48,714 nt of DNA, taken from the NCBI GenBank assembly GCA_902522325.1, contig CABYVA010000006.1, positions 1 to 48,714 on the forward strand. The letters are read 5' to 3'. The notes under the pieces were generated by a model. That model was not told the DNA's origin. It did not search any database and saw nothing but the letters and a program-made list of their open reading frames with translations. Shown piece by piece: positions 17,468 to 28,099 of the stretch. This DNA is from an uncultured Pelagibacteraceae bacterium (lineage in GTDB: Bacteria; Pseudomonadota; Alphaproteobacteria; Pelagibacterales; Pelagibacteraceae). Position 1 is the first letter of the stretch, and each line of letters opens with the position of its first letter. Position numbers and translations under genes: made by a program.

Positions 17468-18724
17468 TCATTCAAGTTTTGTTTCATAATTGAAAATATT
17501 TGTTTTTTTGTTTGATGCATAAAGTAATGAAAAATTAATCCAAAAAATAGTAGAGTTGAAATCATTAAAAAACGATCCTCCAGGTATAAATGGAGTAAAA
17601 ATTAAAATAAGATATAAAAAACATCCTAGCTGAACATAATTTTGCGAAATAATGATAACCTTTAATACTCTAAATATTAAATAAAACAAAATTGATAATA
17701 AAATCAAAGTGCCAACTAGTCCATGTTCAGAGAGAAATTCGAAATAAATTTGATGTGGATGAGTTGTGCATCTCTTGTAGGTATTATCTTTTCTACAAAC
17801 TTCTATCCTAAAGTTTTTATTACCAACACCAAAAAATGGATGTTTCTTAAAAACTTCATAACCAACAGAATATAAAACAACATATTTGTTATTGGTTAAA
17901 GTTGCGTGACTAATATTATTTTTTCCAGTTATATAATTAAGAAGTTGACCTTCATATCTCAATTTTAAAAATTCTGAATTAGAATAAATAAGTATTATTA
18001 AAGCTGTAAATATTGTAAATAAATATAACTTAACTTTCGATCCAAAATTCTTATTTAGTAAAAGAAATGCTATAGAGCCAATTAAAGCTTTTATAGAATT
18101 TGAACGTTCGCCAGTGAAAAATATAGCATATAAAAATATAAAAAATATTAGCAAAATTGAAATTTGAAGAGTTTTGTTTTTTTTATTAAACTCAATGAAA
18201 AAATAACCGACTAATATTAAAAAAAAACTATTAATAAAAGCACCTGATATCAACTCATCTTTAAAAAAACTTACAACCCTTTCTCTAGTCAATTTATCAT
18301 CACCGTAACCTAGGATATTTTTACCTGTGATGACTTCAAAGTAGACGTCTGCAGCAAAAATTATTAAAATTATAGACCAGAATTTAAATAAATTATTTGG
18401 TTTTTTTGAAATATAAAAAAAATAATTACAAGCAATGAATAACAATATAAACCTTATAAATCCAAAATTTCTCTTTGCGCTCGCCATAAAATCTAGCGCA
18501 ATAAAAGAATTAAATATCAAGTATAAATAGAGTAATATTAGAATTTTTACTGTTCTGCTTAAAAAAATATTATGTCCTTGTTTATAAATTGATGGAAGAA
18601 TAAAAAAGCTCGATAAACTAATAGCTAAAACAGCAAATAAACTAGCAGCTGGTCCTATTATAATGCTGATTGGAATTAATGAAAAAAATACTAAAAAATA
18701 TTTTTCAAAGAATTTTTGACTCAT
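17468..18724 (-). CDS. O-antigen ligase/polymerase family membrane protein
   Basis: This 418-residue protein has about ten to twelve hydrophobic segments and one large periplasmic loop before the last membrane segments, the layout of the Wzy_C (PF04932) group. The loop contains HPFFGVGNKNF and, after a Cys-containing stretch, HPHQIYFEFLSEHGLVG, whose histidine region is characteristic of WaaL-type ligases. FFTGERSN, also typical, occurs around residues 206-213. The family joins O-antigen or other polysaccharide to lipid A-core, or polymerises repeats. Which of these applies cannot be told from sequence. It lies far from any glycosyltransferase cluster in this window. Confidence 0.85.
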   Translation of the reverse strand: MSQKFFEKYFLVFFSLIPISIIIGPAASLFAVLAISLSSFFILPSIYKQGHNIFLSRTVKILILLYLYLIFNSFIALDFMASAKRNFGFIRFILLFIACNYFFYISKKPNNLFKFWSIILIIFAADVYFEVITGKNILGYGDDKLTRERVVSFFKDELISGAFINSFFLILVGYFFIEFNKKNKTLQISILLIFFIFLYAIFFTGERSNSIKALIGSIAFLLLNKNFGSKVKLYLFTIFTALIILIYSNSEFLKLRYEGQLLNYITGKNNISHATLTNNKYVVLYSVGYEVFKKHPFFGVGNKNFRIEVCRKDNTYKRCTTHPHQIYFEFLSEHGLVGTLILLSILFYLIFRVLKVIIISQNYVQLGCFLYLILIFTPFIPGGSFFNDFNSTIFWINFSLLYASNKKTNIFNYETKLE

Positions 18725-18764
18725 AAATCTAAATTTTAAAAATATATAGCGATATATTTCTTAA

Positions 18765-20624
18765 TTAACTTTCCAAGAAACTCTTTAACTGCTTAGATCT
18801 GCTTGGATGTTTTAATTTTCGTAAGGCCTTTGCTTCAATTTGTCTAATTCTTTCCCTGGTGACTGAAAACTGCAATCCTACTTCTTCTAAAGTATGATCG
18901 GTATTCATTCCAACCCCAAATCTCATACGTAAAACTCTTTCTTCTCTTGGAGTAAGTGTTGATAAAATTTTTGTGGTAGCTTCACTTAAATTAGATTTAA
19001 TCGCTTGTTCTAAAGGTGCTAAAGCTTTGGTATCTTCAATGAAATCTCCTAAGCTACTATCTTCTTCATCTCCAACTGGTTTTTCCAAAGAAACTGGTTC
19101 TTTTGAAATTTTTAAAACTTTTCTAACTTTTTCCAAAGGCATTCTAAGTTTTTTTGCCAATTCCTCTGGAGTAGCTTCTCTTCCAAACTCGCTTAAGATT
19201 AATCTTTGCGTTCTTACAATTTTGTTTATTGTCTCTATCATGTGAACTGGAATTCTGATAGTTCTAGCTTGATCTGCTATTGATCTAGTGATTGCCTGTC
19301 TAATCCACCATGTTGCGTAAGTTGAAAATTTATATCCTCTTCTATATTCAAATTTATCAACTGCTTTCATTAAACCAATATTACCTTCTTGGATTAAATC
19401 TAAAAACTGCAATCCTCTATTTGTATATTTTTTTGCAATTGATATTACCAATCTTAAATTGGCTTCTACCATTTCTTTTTTTGCAATTCTTGATTCTTTT
19501 TCTCCTTTTTGTACTCTGCTAACTAACTTTTTATAGTCAGTTACAGATATTCCAAGTTTATGACTAATCTCAATTAATCTTTCTCTAATATTTTTAAATT
19601 CATCTTTATTTTTCTGGAAAAATTGTTTCCACGTTAAGTTTGTATCTAAAAATGTTTTTAGTTTCGGATTAATTTCATTTCCAACATAAAATTTTATAAA
19701 TTCGTTTCTGGATATTTTATTGTTTAAAGCGAGTCTTAAGAGATTCCCTTCTAGTGAAATAATTTTTTTATTTTCAATATAATGTTTCTGAACCAATTCC
19801 TCTAAAACAGAAGGTGATAACTGCAATGATTCTATAGACTTTAATATTCCTTCAACTATTTTTTTATAACCCTTTTCTTTAGCTGGTGAAAAGCTATTTG
19901 AATTTAAAATACATTCAAGCTTCTCTTTTTGGTATTTTAATAGTTTATTATATTCTTTTGTTAATGTCTTCACAGTAAGTAAAACTTTTGGTCTAATTTC
20001 TGTTTCCATTGCTGCAAGTGTTGGGTTAAATTCATCTTCGTCAACGTTTGTCTCTTGACTTTCTTCTTTGTTGATTTCTTCAGTTTTATTTTTTTCATTA
20101 CTAAGATCTGGAGATTTCTTTTGTTTAGCACTTTGCCCAGTGTTTTCATCTTCCATATAATTAGTATCGATATCAATAATCTCTCTAACTAATATTTCAT
20201 TGTTTTGAAGCTTCTGATCCCACTCAAAAAATTGTTGCGCGGTTATTGGACTTTGCGATAGGGCGTTAAGCATAACATCTTTCCCCGCTTCTATTCTTTT
20301 CGCAATTGCTATTTCACCTTCTCTTGATAAAAGCTCCACACCCCCCATTTCTCTTAAATACATTCTTATAGGGTCGTCACTTTTCTCAACAGTTTTTCCC
20401 TCTTCTTTAGATGAGTTATCTTTTTTTCTTAAAACTTTAAAATCTGATTTCTTTTCGACCAATTCAATTTTTTCGTCTAAAATATGTATGAAGGCCTGCT
20501 CAAGATTTGAATTACTAAGATTCCTTTTCCCTAAGGATTTATTTAGTTCTTCGTGAGTAATAAATCCTCTATGGATTCCTCTACCCATCAACCTAGCAAA
20601 TGATTTTGTTATTATTCTTTCCAC
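18765..20624 (-). CDS. rpoD: RNA polymerase primary sigma factor RpoD
   Basis: This is the housekeeping sigma-70 factor, which directs RNA polymerase to promoters. The start codon is GTG at 20624. The 619 residues include a short region 1.1, region 1.2 ([16 protein letters not shown], about 88-103), a charged non-conserved insert, and region 2 with [12 protein letters not shown] and [15 protein letters not shown] for -10 recognition and melting. Region 4.2 near the C terminus ([17 protein letters not shown]) recognises the -35 box. The gene follows dnaG after 64 bp, as in the classical macromolecular synthesis operon. Confidence 0.98.
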   Translation of the reverse strand: MERIITKSFARLMGRGIHRGFITHEELNKSLGKRNLSNSNLEQAFIHILDEKIELVEKKSDFKVLRKKDNSSKEEGKTVEKSDDPIRMYLREMGGVELLSREGEIAIAKRIEAGKDVMLNALSQSPITAQQFFEWDQKLQNNEILVREIIDIDTNYMEDENTGQSAKQKKSPDLSNEKNKTEEINKEESQETNVDEDEFNPTLAAMETEIRPKVLLTVKTLTKEYNKLLKYQKEKLECILNSNSFSPAKEKGYKKIVEGILKSIESLQLSPSVLEELVQKHYIENKKIISLEGNLLRLALNNKISRNEFIKFYVGNEINPKLKTFLDTNLTWKQFFQKNKDEFKNIRERLIEISHKLGISVTDYKKLVSRVQKGEKESRIAKKEMVEANLRLVISIAKKYTNRGLQFLDLIQEGNIGLMKAVDKFEYRRGYKFSTYATWWIRQAITRSIADQARTIRIPVHMIETINKIVRTQRLILSEFGREATPEELAKKLRMPLEKVRKVLKISKEPVSLEKPVGDEEDSSLGDFIEDTKALAPLEQAIKSNLSEATTKILSTLTPREERVLRMRFGVGMNTDHTLEEVGLQFSVTRERIRQIEAKALRKLKHPSRSKQLKSFLES

Positions 20625-20688
20625 AATAAATATCCGGAAGATCTATATAATGACAATTTTAGAAAAATCCATGCTTAATTTCAATGAT

Positions 20689-22464
20689 TTAATTGAGATT
20701 TTGTAATTTTTTTAACTCTCTAATTTCGTTGAAAGTATTTTCGTTTAAATCTTTAGAAAATTTTGATTCTAATTCTTCTATCCTAAGTTCAAGTTCATAA
20801 TTTTTTAGATCTCTAATAATCTCCTCTAATAAATCAAATATTTTACTATGATCATGTTTGTTCATATTTAAAATGTGTTTAATAGATGCAAACTTAAATA
20901 TTTTTTCAATCAATTGAGCATCTATTTGAAGGTCGTTTATAGTAAATTTTTCGTTTTCTTTTAATTTAGATAAAATTGCTTCAAAAATTAATCTATTTTC
21001 ATCTGTAAATAATTTTATTTTTTCAATTAAATAAATATTTTTTTGAAAAACTTCTAAATTATTCAATATCAAATATAAAAATGAAAACTCCTTAATTTCA
21101 ATTTGGGTAACTGATTTAGTGTCGTTAAAATGTTTTTGAGTTGATTTTAAAGATTTAGCTGTTTTTGTGAAAAATTTTTTATTTTTATAATTTGTATGTG
21201 GAGTTAAAGAAGAAATTCTATCTAAAAAATATTCTAAGACATATTTTTTAATAAATTTATCTTTAATAGTGCTTGCAATTTCTCTTAATCTTTTTTCAAA
21301 TATGGCCATTGAAGATGGGTTGTTTTCTGTTTGTTTTTTATAGTGCTCAAATATAAATTGATGAATAGAAATTTTATTTTCTTTGGTAAAATTTACAAAA
21401 TAACTCTTACCATTTTTATTTACAAAACTATCTGGATCTTCCTTATTTGGTAAAAATAAAAAAGAAATTTGTTTTTCGGGTTGCAATTCTTTTATAGAAT
21501 TTTCGGCTGCTCTTAATGCTGCTTTGTATCCACTCTCATCCCCATCAAAACAAATAATAATATCTTCGAAAAACTGATTTAGAATTATGATTTGTTTTTC
21601 GGTTAATGAAGTACCAAGATTTGCTACAGCATTTTCAATTCCATTTTTGTTAAGTCCAATCACATCCATATAACCTTCAACAAGATATATATGATCTATT
21701 TTGTTTGAAAACTTTCTAGCACGATCTAAATTATATAAATTTGATCCTTTTTTAAAAAAAGTTGTCTCTGGTGAATTAATATATTTTGCTAAATAATTTT
21801 TATCTTCAATTATCCTTCCCCCTAAAGCGATGGGGTCTCCTGAAATATTATTTATAGGAAAAATAATTCTATCTCTAAATCTTTCGACATAAATATTTTT
21901 TTTATCATCGAAATAAAAAAGGCCAGTTTCAATAAGAAATTTTTCATTATAATTCTTTTTTAGTTCTTCAAATATATTTGTGTTTTTTTCTACAAATCCA
22001 ATTTTAAATACCTCAACTTCTTCTTTAGATAAATTTCTATTTTTCAAATATTCTTTTGCGAAAGATAGATTTTGATTTTTTAAAAGATTTGAATGGCAAA
22101 ATTCTACATATTTTTTATAAATAGCAGAGTAAGTTTGCCAATTTTTTTCTCTTTCAATATCTTGCTTAGAAAAAGTATATGGTCTCATACCCGCTATATT
22201 TGCAAGATATTTTACTGCTTCTCCGAATTTCAAATTTTGTGTTTTCATTACAAAGTCAAAAATATTTCCATGTTCAGAAGTACTAAAGCAATGATAAAAA
22301 CCTTTTTCATCATTTACTGTAAAAGATGGCGTCTTTTCAGTTTTAAAAGGAGATAAGCCAATAAATTCCTTACCTCTTTTTTTTAAGTTGACAGTTTTTG
22401 ATACGATGTTTGAAACTTTTAGCCTTGTTTTAATTTCATCTAAATATTCCTTAGGATATTTCAT
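20689..22464 (-). CDS. dnaG: DNA primase DnaG
   Basis: DnaG makes RNA primers for DNA replication. The 591-residue protein has the N-terminal primase domain, a TOPRIM catalytic core (YLVEGYMDVIGL near 257, with FDGDESGYKAA near 304-314) and a C-terminal DnaB-interaction region. The N-terminal zinc-binding domain is present in outline (SPFKTEKTPSFTVNDEKGF around 38-56), but only Cys59 of the four usual CHCC ligands remains. The others read Ser38, Lys41 and Thr62. Start and yqeY stop overlap as ATGA, so the genes are probably coupled. Confidence 0.96.
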   Translation of the reverse strand: MKYPKEYLDEIKTRLKVSNIVSKTVNLKKRGKEFIGLSPFKTEKTPSFTVNDEKGFYHCFSTSEHGNIFDFVMKTQNLKFGEAVKYLANIAGMRPYTFSKQDIEREKNWQTYSAIYKKYVEFCHSNLLKNQNLSFAKEYLKNRNLSKEEVEVFKIGFVEKNTNIFEELKKNYNEKFLIETGLFYFDDKKNIYVERFRDRIIFPINNISGDPIALGGRIIEDKNYLAKYINSPETTFFKKGSNLYNLDRARKFSNKIDHIYLVEGYMDVIGLNKNGIENAVANLGTSLTEKQIIILNQFFEDIIICFDGDESGYKAALRAAENSIKELQPEKQISFLFLPNKEDPDSFVNKNGKSYFVNFTKENKISIHQFIFEHYKKQTENNPSSMAIFEKRLREIASTIKDKFIKKYVLEYFLDRISSLTPHTNYKNKKFFTKTAKSLKSTQKHFNDTKSVTQIEIKEFSFLYLILNNLEVFQKNIYLIEKIKLFTDENRLIFEAILSKLKENEKFTINDLQIDAQLIEKIFKFASIKHILNMNKHDHSKIFDLLEEIIRDLKNYELELRIEELESKFSKDLNENTFNEIRELKKLQNLN

Positions 22465-22925
22465 TTTTTATTTAAAACTTCTTTCAAATACGTGCCTGCT
22501 TTCGAAAAGTCTAATGTATCTGAATAATCCTTTTTTAATACACCCATTACTTTTCCCATATCTTTAATTGAAGATGCATTTAATTTTTTTATTGTTTGAT
22601 TACAAATATTTTTTGTCTCTTCCTCACTTAATTGTTTTGGTAAAAAAGAAGATATTATTTCATGTTCTTTTTTTTCAACTGCCAACAGGTCCTGTCTATT
22701 ATTTTTTTTATATATTTCGATCGATTCGTCTCTTTGTTTTATCATTTTTTTTAATAATTTTTTAATATCTTCGTCATTAGTCTCCTTTTTATTTGAGCCC
22801 GATCTGTTAGCTATATCTAAGTCCTTAATTGAGGATAAAATTAACCTATAGGTTGATATTTCTAGTTTATCCTTAGATTTTAGAGAATTATTATAATTAT
22901 TTTCTATTTTTTCTTTTAAAGACAT
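22461..22925 (-). CDS. yqeY: GatB/YqeY domain protein
   Basis: This 154-residue protein matches the YqeY family: an N-terminal helical part starting MSLKEKIENN with a conserved stretch LRLILSSIKD-like (here YRLILSSIKDLD, about 26-37), a central IKQRDESIEIYKKNNRQDL block, and the C-terminal tail-domain pattern LPKQLSEEE and DMGKVMGVLKK. The family shares a domain with the GatB subunit of the tRNA-dependent amidotransferase. Its exact role is not established. Position just before dnaG is common in alphaproteobacteria. It diverges from carA across a 116-bp gap. Confidence 0.93.
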   Translation of the reverse strand: MSLKEKIENNYNNSLKSKDKLEISTYRLILSSIKDLDIANRSGSNKKETNDEDIKKLLKKMIKQRDESIEIYKKNNRQDLLAVEKKEHEIISSFLPKQLSEEETKNICNQTIKKLNASSIKDMGKVMGVLKKDYSDTLDFSKAGTYLKEVLNKK

Positions 22926-22991
22926 TTTTTTAATCTACTTCAAAGATAAAATTCTTCAAAATAAAAATTTTTCATTTTTATACAACAGGTG

Positions 22992-23020
22992 TTGCGGTAA
23001 TTATGGTTTTATTGTATTAA
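22992..23020 (+). promoter_or_regulatory. Possible carA promoter
   Basis: TTGCGG (22992-22997), a 17-bp spacer and TATTAA (23015-23020) form a modest sigma-70 match in the yqeY-carA gap. Transcription would begin near 23027, leaving a leader of about 15 bases before the proposed TTG start. I see no riboswitch or attenuator in the 116-bp gap. Confidence 0.4.
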
Positions 23021-23041
23021 CCTTTAACTCATGAGTTGTAA

Positions 23042-24235
23042 TTGAACAAAAAGCAAAAAAGAAACTCAACAAACTTTTCACATTTATCATCAGGCGTTTT
23101 AGTTCTTGAAAATAAAACAATCTTTAAAGGCATTGGCATTGGATATAGAGGAACAGCTACAGGAGAAGTTTGTTTCAATACTTCTTTAACAGGTTATCAA
23201 GAAATTATATCAGACCCATCTTACGCTGGACAAATTATCAATTTTACTTTTCCACATATTGGAAATGTTGGCACTAATAATGAAGATCATGAGTCAGATA
23301 AGATTTGGACAAAAGGAGTTATTTTTAATACTGAAATAACTAATCCATCAAATTACAGATCTTTAAAAAAATTAGATGGCTGGCTCAAAAAAAATAAAAT
23401 TGTAGGAATTACAGGATTAGATACTAGAAGCTTAACCAATTTTATAAGAGACAAAGGAGCGCCTAAAGGTACCATTTCTAATAATAATAAAGGTATTTTT
23501 AATCTAAAAAAATTAACTAATAGTTCTATTAAATGGCATGGATTAAATGGTCTTGATTTAGCAAAGATTGTTACAACAAAAAAAAGTTATATATGGAAAG
23601 GATTTAAAACTTGGAAAAAAGAAAAAGGTTTTGAAAAAAATAAAAAGAAAAAATACAAAATTGTTGCAATTGATTATGGAATTAAGAAAAATATTTTAAG
23701 ATATTTTTCTAATTTTAATTGCCAAGTGATTGTTGTTCCTTGTAATCTTGGTGCAACAGATATAATTAAATTAAAACCTGATGGTATATTTTTATCAAAC
23801 GGTCCTGGCGATCCTGCGGCAACCGGAAAATATGCAATAAATATAATCCAAAAATTAATTAAAACAAATATTCCACTATTTGGAATTTGTCTTGGACATC
23901 AACTTTTAGCTTTAGCGCTTAAAGCAAAAACAAAAAAAATGAAATTGGGGCATAGAGGTGCTAATCATCCAGTAAAAAATCTAATTAATAATAAAGTTGA
24001 GATAACAAGTCAAAATCATGGATTTGAAGTTGTTAAAGAAAGCTTGCCAAAAAATGTTCAGATGACTCATAAATCTTTATTTGATAATTCTGTAGAAGGG
24101 ATAAAATTAAAAAACAAACCTGTTTTTTCTGTTCAATATCATCCAGAGTCAAACCCTGGTCCTCAAGATAGCCATTATTTATTTAATCAATTTATTAATG
24201 AAGTAAAAAAAAATGCCAAAAAGAAAAGATATTAA
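23042..24235 (+). CDS. carA: Carbamoyl phosphate synthase small subunit CarA
   Basis: CarA is the glutaminase that supplies ammonia to CarB for carbamoyl phosphate, used in pyrimidine and arginine synthesis. The 397-residue protein has the N-terminal CPSase small-chain domain ([18 protein letters not shown], about 37-54; DTRSLT near 127) and a class I glutaminase domain with the nucleophile Cys282 in GICLGHQ plus His367 and Glu369 in YHPES. The start appears to be TTG at 23042. An in-frame TAA lies just upstream and no later Met precedes conserved sequence. Its 3' end overlaps carB by 23 bp. Confidence 0.96.
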   Translation: MNKKQKRNSTNFSHLSSGVLVLENKTIFKGIGIGYRGTATGEVCFNTSLTGYQEIISDPSYAGQIINFTFPHIGNVGTNNEDHESDKIWTKGVIFNTEITNPSNYRSLKKLDGWLKKNKIVGITGLDTRSLTNFIRDKGAPKGTISNNNKGIFNLKKLTNSSIKWHGLNGLDLAKIVTTKKSYIWKGFKTWKKEKGFEKNKKKKYKIVAIDYGIKKNILRYFSNFNCQVIVVPCNLGATDIIKLKPDGIFLSNGPGDPAATGKYAINIIQKLIKTNIPLFGICLGHQLLALALKAKTKKMKLGHRGANHPVKNLINNKVEITSQNHGFEVVKESLPKNVQMTHKSLFDNSVEGIKLKNKPVFSVQYHPESNPGPQDSHYLFNQFINEVKKNAKKKRY

Positions 24236-27200
24236 AAAAATTTTAGTAGTGGGAGCTGGTCCAATTATTATTGGACAAGCCTGTGAGTTTGATTACTCTG
24301 GTACCCAAGCATGTAAAGCATTAAAAGATGAGGGTTATAAAGTAATATTGATAAACTCAAATCCTGCAACAATTATGACTGACCCTGGTGTTGCAGATAA
24401 AACTTACATTGAGCCGATAACAATTGATGTTCTAGAAAAAATTTTAATAAAAGAAAAGCCTGATGCAATTTTACCAACGATGGGTGGGCAAACTGCACTA
24501 AATTTAGCAATCAAAGCGGAAAAAATTGGATTGCTGAAAAAATATAAAATTGAATTAATTGGAGCAAATTCAAAAGCTATTTCTAACGCAGAAGATAGAA
24601 AAAAATTTAGAAAAAATATGAGTGATATTGGATTAAATCTTCCAAAATCAGAAATCGTTAACAATATTAGCCAAATTAAGAAATGTTTAATTAAAGTTGG
24701 ATTGCCTGCAATAATTAGACCAGCTTTTACTCTTGGTGGACTTGGTAGCGGTATAGCTAAAAATAAAAAAGATTTTTTCAAACGAGTTAAAGAAGGTCTG
24801 GATGCATCGCCTGTAAATCAAGTTTTGGTGGAAGAGTGTTTGGAGGGCTGGAAAGAATTTGAAATGGAAGTTGTTAGAGATAGAAAAGATAACTGCATCA
24901 TAATATGTTCTATTGAAAATTTAGACCCTATGGGGATTCACACTGGAGATTCTATTACAATTGCGCCTGCTTTAACTCTGACTGATAAAGAATATCAGGT
25001 TATGAGAAATGCTTCTATTGCGTGCTTAAGAAAAATTGGAGTAGAGACTGGAGGATCGAACGTTCAGTTTGCCATTAATCCAAAAAACGGTCGAATGGTA
25101 GTTATAGAAATGAATCCTAGAGTTTCTAGATCTTCAGCACTTGCATCAAAAGCAACTGGTTTTCCGATAGCAAAAGTTGCAGCAAAACTAGCTGTTGGTT
25201 ACACGCTTGATGAATTAAAAAATGAGATTACTAAAGTTACTCCTGCATCATTTGAGCCAACAATAGATTATGTGGTCACTAAAATTCCAAGATTTACTTT
25301 TGAAAAGTTTTCTAGTTCGCCTGCAATATTAGGCACTTCAATGAAATCTGTTGGTGAGGCAATGGCGATTGGAAGAAACTTTAAGGAATCTCTTCAAAAA
25401 GCATTAATATCTTTAGAAATCGGTTTTTCGGGTTTAGATAGAATTTTTGATTTAAATAAAAGTGATATTGAAAAAAAACTTAAGATCAATATCCCAAATA
25501 AAATTTTATTAATTGCAGAAGCAATACGTAAAAAAATTAATTTAAAAAAAATATACAAATTATCTAAAGTAGATCCTTGGTTCTTAGAGCAAATTAAAGA
25601 AATTGTAGATGAAGAAAATAAAATCTCTAAAAAAGGCCTACCTAAAAATTTTAACGAATTTAATAGAATTAAATCAATAGGATTCTCTGATAAGAAATTA
25701 TCTCAACTAACTAATTTAAAAGAGAAAATTGTTAGAAGAAAAAGAATCGCTTTAAAAGTTTTACCAGTATTTAAAAAAGTAGATACATGTGCAGCCGAAT
25801 TTAAATCTTTTACTCCTTACATGTATTCAACATATCAAAGAAATTTTTCATTAAATACAGAATGTGAGGCCGATCCTTCTAAAAAAAATAAAATTATTAT
25901 ATTGGGTGGAGGACCAAATAGAATAGGCCAAGGAATTGAATTTGATTATTGTTGTTGCCAAGCAAGTTACTCTTTAAAAGAAGCTGGATTTGAAACAATA
26001 ATGATTAACTGTAATCCAGAAACTGTTTCAACTGATTATGATACAAGTGATAGATTATATTTTGAACCTTTGATTGAAGAATACGTTCACAACATAATTT
26101 TAGAAGAAAAATCAAAAGGGAATTTAGTAGGCATAATTGCACAATTTGGAGGTCAGACTCCTATTAAATTAGCAAAATTTCTTCATGATAACTCTTTACC
26201 AATTATAGGTACTCAATATTCATCAATAGATTTAGCGGAGGATCGAGACAGATTTAGAAAACTTTTAATCAAATTAAAATTAAAACAAGCAGATAGTGGA
26301 ATAGCTAAAACATATGATGAAGCCATAAAAATAGCATCTGAAATTGGATTACCGCTTGTTGTGCGACCTTCATATGTATTGGGAGGTAGAGCTATGGAAA
26401 TAGTTCATGAAAAAAACCAACTAAAAAATTTTGTTCAAGAAGCATTTAAGGCTGCAGAAAATAATCCAATTTTAATTGATAGGTTTATTAATAATGCAAT
26501 GGAAGTAGATGTTGATGCAATATCAGATGGGAAGGATGTTTTTGTTGCGGGGGTTATGCAACATATTGAGGAAGCTGGAATTCATTCAGGAGATTCCGCA
26601 TGTTGTATACCGCCAGTCGCGATTAAAAAAGAATTAATTAATGAAATTAATAATCAAACAAAAAAACTAGCTTTAGCTTTAAAAGTAAAAGGTTTTATGA
26701 ATATACAATTTGCAATCAAAAATGATGAAATTTATATTATTGAAGTCAATCCAAGAGCTAGCAGAACTGTACCTTTTGTTTCTAAGGCTAAAGGAATTCC
26801 TCTAGCCAAAATTGCATCAAGAGTAATGGCAGGAGAAAAATTAAAAAAATTTAATTTAAAAGATAAAAATAAAAACTTATATGCTGTTAAAGAAGCTGTT
26901 TTTCCATTTAATAAATTTCCAAATGTTGACGTTTTGCTAGGACCAGAAATGAAATCAACAGGAGAAGTGATGGGAATAGATAAAGATTTTGGTTTAGCAT
27001 ATGCTAAAAGTCAAATAGCTTCACAAAATTCTCTTCCAACCAAGGGATTAGCATTCATTTCTTTAAAAGATCGACATAAAAATGAAGGAGTAGATTTGGC
27101 AAAACAATTAGTAAAATTAGGTTTTACATTATGCGGAACGGAAGGAACTGCAAATAGAATTATTAAAAATGGTATAAAATGTAAAAAAATAAATAAGGTT

Positions 27201-27437
27201 AGCGGAGGCTCTCCTCACATCATAGATGTATTAAATGCAAAAAAAATTGCATTAGTAATTAATACTGGCGGTGGAAAACGTGCGTATCGAATTCAAGACT
27301 CTACATCTTTGAGAAGATCAACCCTAATAAATAAAGTTCCTTACTGCACAAATATGTCTACCGCTTATGCTTTTTTAGAGGCTATTAAATCATTGAAAAC
27401 AAAAAAAATAGAAGTCAAATCTTTACAAGATATTTAA
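24213..27437 (+). CDS. carB: Carbamoyl phosphate synthase large subunit CarB
   Basis: CarB makes carbamoyl phosphate from bicarbonate, ammonia and two ATP. The 1074 residues are full length. Two homologous ATP-grasp halves are visible: the first with [18 protein letters not shown] (about 14-31) and [12 protein letters not shown] near 170, the second with [16 protein letters not shown] (about 564-579) and [12 protein letters not shown] near 715. A C-terminal MGS-like regulatory domain (about 940-1074) contains [11 protein letters not shown] and VINTGGG. It is coupled to carA by a 23-bp overlap. Its stop overlaps by 3-4 bp the stop of the convergent gene. Confidence 0.98.
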   Translation: MPKRKDIKKILVVGAGPIIIGQACEFDYSGTQACKALKDEGYKVILINSNPATIMTDPGVADKTYIEPITIDVLEKILIKEKPDAILPTMGGQTALNLAIKAEKIGLLKKYKIELIGANSKAISNAEDRKKFRKNMSDIGLNLPKSEIVNNISQIKKCLIKVGLPAIIRPAFTLGGLGSGIAKNKKDFFKRVKEGLDASPVNQVLVEECLEGWKEFEMEVVRDRKDNCIIICSIENLDPMGIHTGDSITIAPALTLTDKEYQVMRNASIACLRKIGVETGGSNVQFAINPKNGRMVVIEMNPRVSRSSALASKATGFPIAKVAAKLAVGYTLDELKNEITKVTPASFEPTIDYVVTKIPRFTFEKFSSSPAILGTSMKSVGEAMAIGRNFKESLQKALISLEIGFSGLDRIFDLNKSDIEKKLKINIPNKILLIAEAIRKKINLKKIYKLSKVDPWFLEQIKEIVDEENKISKKGLPKNFNEFNRIKSIGFSDKKLSQLTNLKEKIVRRKRIALKVLPVFKKVDTCAAEFKSFTPYMYSTYQRNFSLNTECEADPSKKNKIIILGGGPNRIGQGIEFDYCCCQASYSLKEAGFETIMINCNPETVSTDYDTSDRLYFEPLIEEYVHNIILEEKSKGNLVGIIAQFGGQTPIKLAKFLHDNSLPIIGTQYSSIDLAEDRDRFRKLLIKLKLKQADSGIAKTYDEAIKIASEIGLPLVVRPSYVLGGRAMEIVHEKNQLKNFVQEAFKAAENNPILIDRFINNAMEVDVDAISDGKDVFVAGVMQHIEEAGIHSGDSACCIPPVAIKKELINEINNQTKKLALALKVKGFMNIQFAIKNDEIYIIEVNPRASRTVPFVSKAKGIPLAKIASRVMAGEKLKKFNLKDKNKNLYAVKEAVFPFNKFPNVDVLLGPEMKSTGEVMGIDKDFGLAYAKSQIASQNSLPTKGLAFISLKDRHKNEGVDLAKQLVKLGFTLCGTEGTANRIIKNGIKCKKINKVSGGSPHIIDVLNAKKIALVINTGGGKRAYRIQDSTSLRRSTLINKVPYCTNMSTAYAFLEAIKSLKTKKIEVKSLQDI

Positions 27438-28099
27438 CCTTCAACCTTCCAATCAGTTTCAAATGTAACATAATTTACCTGAAGGCAACGTCTTTCTTTA
27501 ATAATTTCTTTTTTTTCCATTCCATGCCATGTATTAGGTCCGCTTGAAAAAAAATATCCATAGTTATCTCTGTAAGGAAGAGTTTTTACTTTTTTTAAGT
27601 CGCTATCATAAAAATCAGTTCCTAAATTTTCATTTTCTTTAGACTTGTTTACAAAAAGCAAACATGAAATTAACTTTTCTTTAATATCGCAATGCGGTTT
27701 TAACCAAAAACCTTTTCTATCACATATAACTTCAACTCTTACATAGGAGTTGGTTAAATCTTTTCCAATTAGACTTGAAATTTTTTCATGAGTTTTTTTA
27801 TTTTGGAGTTCTTGAATAAATTTTGTTAAATTCGGAAATTTATTTGTATTTTCTTTTGTTATAAAGCATCTAAATTTTAAAGCTTTTCCTCCATCTGAAA
27901 TGCCTTTTCTAAATTTCCCTTCTCCACCATCAATTGCTCTAGTTCCATCATAGTTAAGATCATGCTCAATAGGATTAGCAATATCTGCTGATACAATCTC
28001 ATTAATCTGTTCGTCAGTTAAAGGTTCATTTAACTCCCAATGAGTAAAAGGACTTTCAAATTTTTTAGATTTTTTTTCAATTGATTTTAAAAATGACAT
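27434..28099 (-). CDS. 2OG-Fe(II) oxygenase-like protein
   Basis: This 221-residue protein shows the pattern of a 2-oxoglutarate and iron-dependent dioxygenase in its C-terminal half. The iron-binding HxD appears as HCD (about 143-145) in [12 protein letters not shown], a distal histidine as NTWHG (about 195-199), and an arginine that could bind 2-oxoglutarate follows in [11 protein letters not shown]. The substrate is unknown; the family hydroxylates proteins, nucleic acids or small molecules. Its start overlaps the stop of the preceding ELM1-like gene as TAATG, so the two are likely expressed together. It is probably cytoplasmic, with no signal or membrane segment. Confidence 0.65.
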   Translation of the reverse strand: MSFLKSIEKKSKKFESPFTHWELNEPLTDEQINEIVSADIANPIEHDLNYDGTRAIDGGEGKFRKGISDGGKALKFRCFITKENTNKFPNLTKFIQELQNKKTHEKISSLIGKDLTNSYVRVEVICDRKGFWLKPHCDIKEKLISCLLFVNKSKENENLGTDFYDSDLKKVKTLPYRDNYGYFFSSGPNTWHGMEKKEIIKERRCLQVNYVTFETDWKVEG

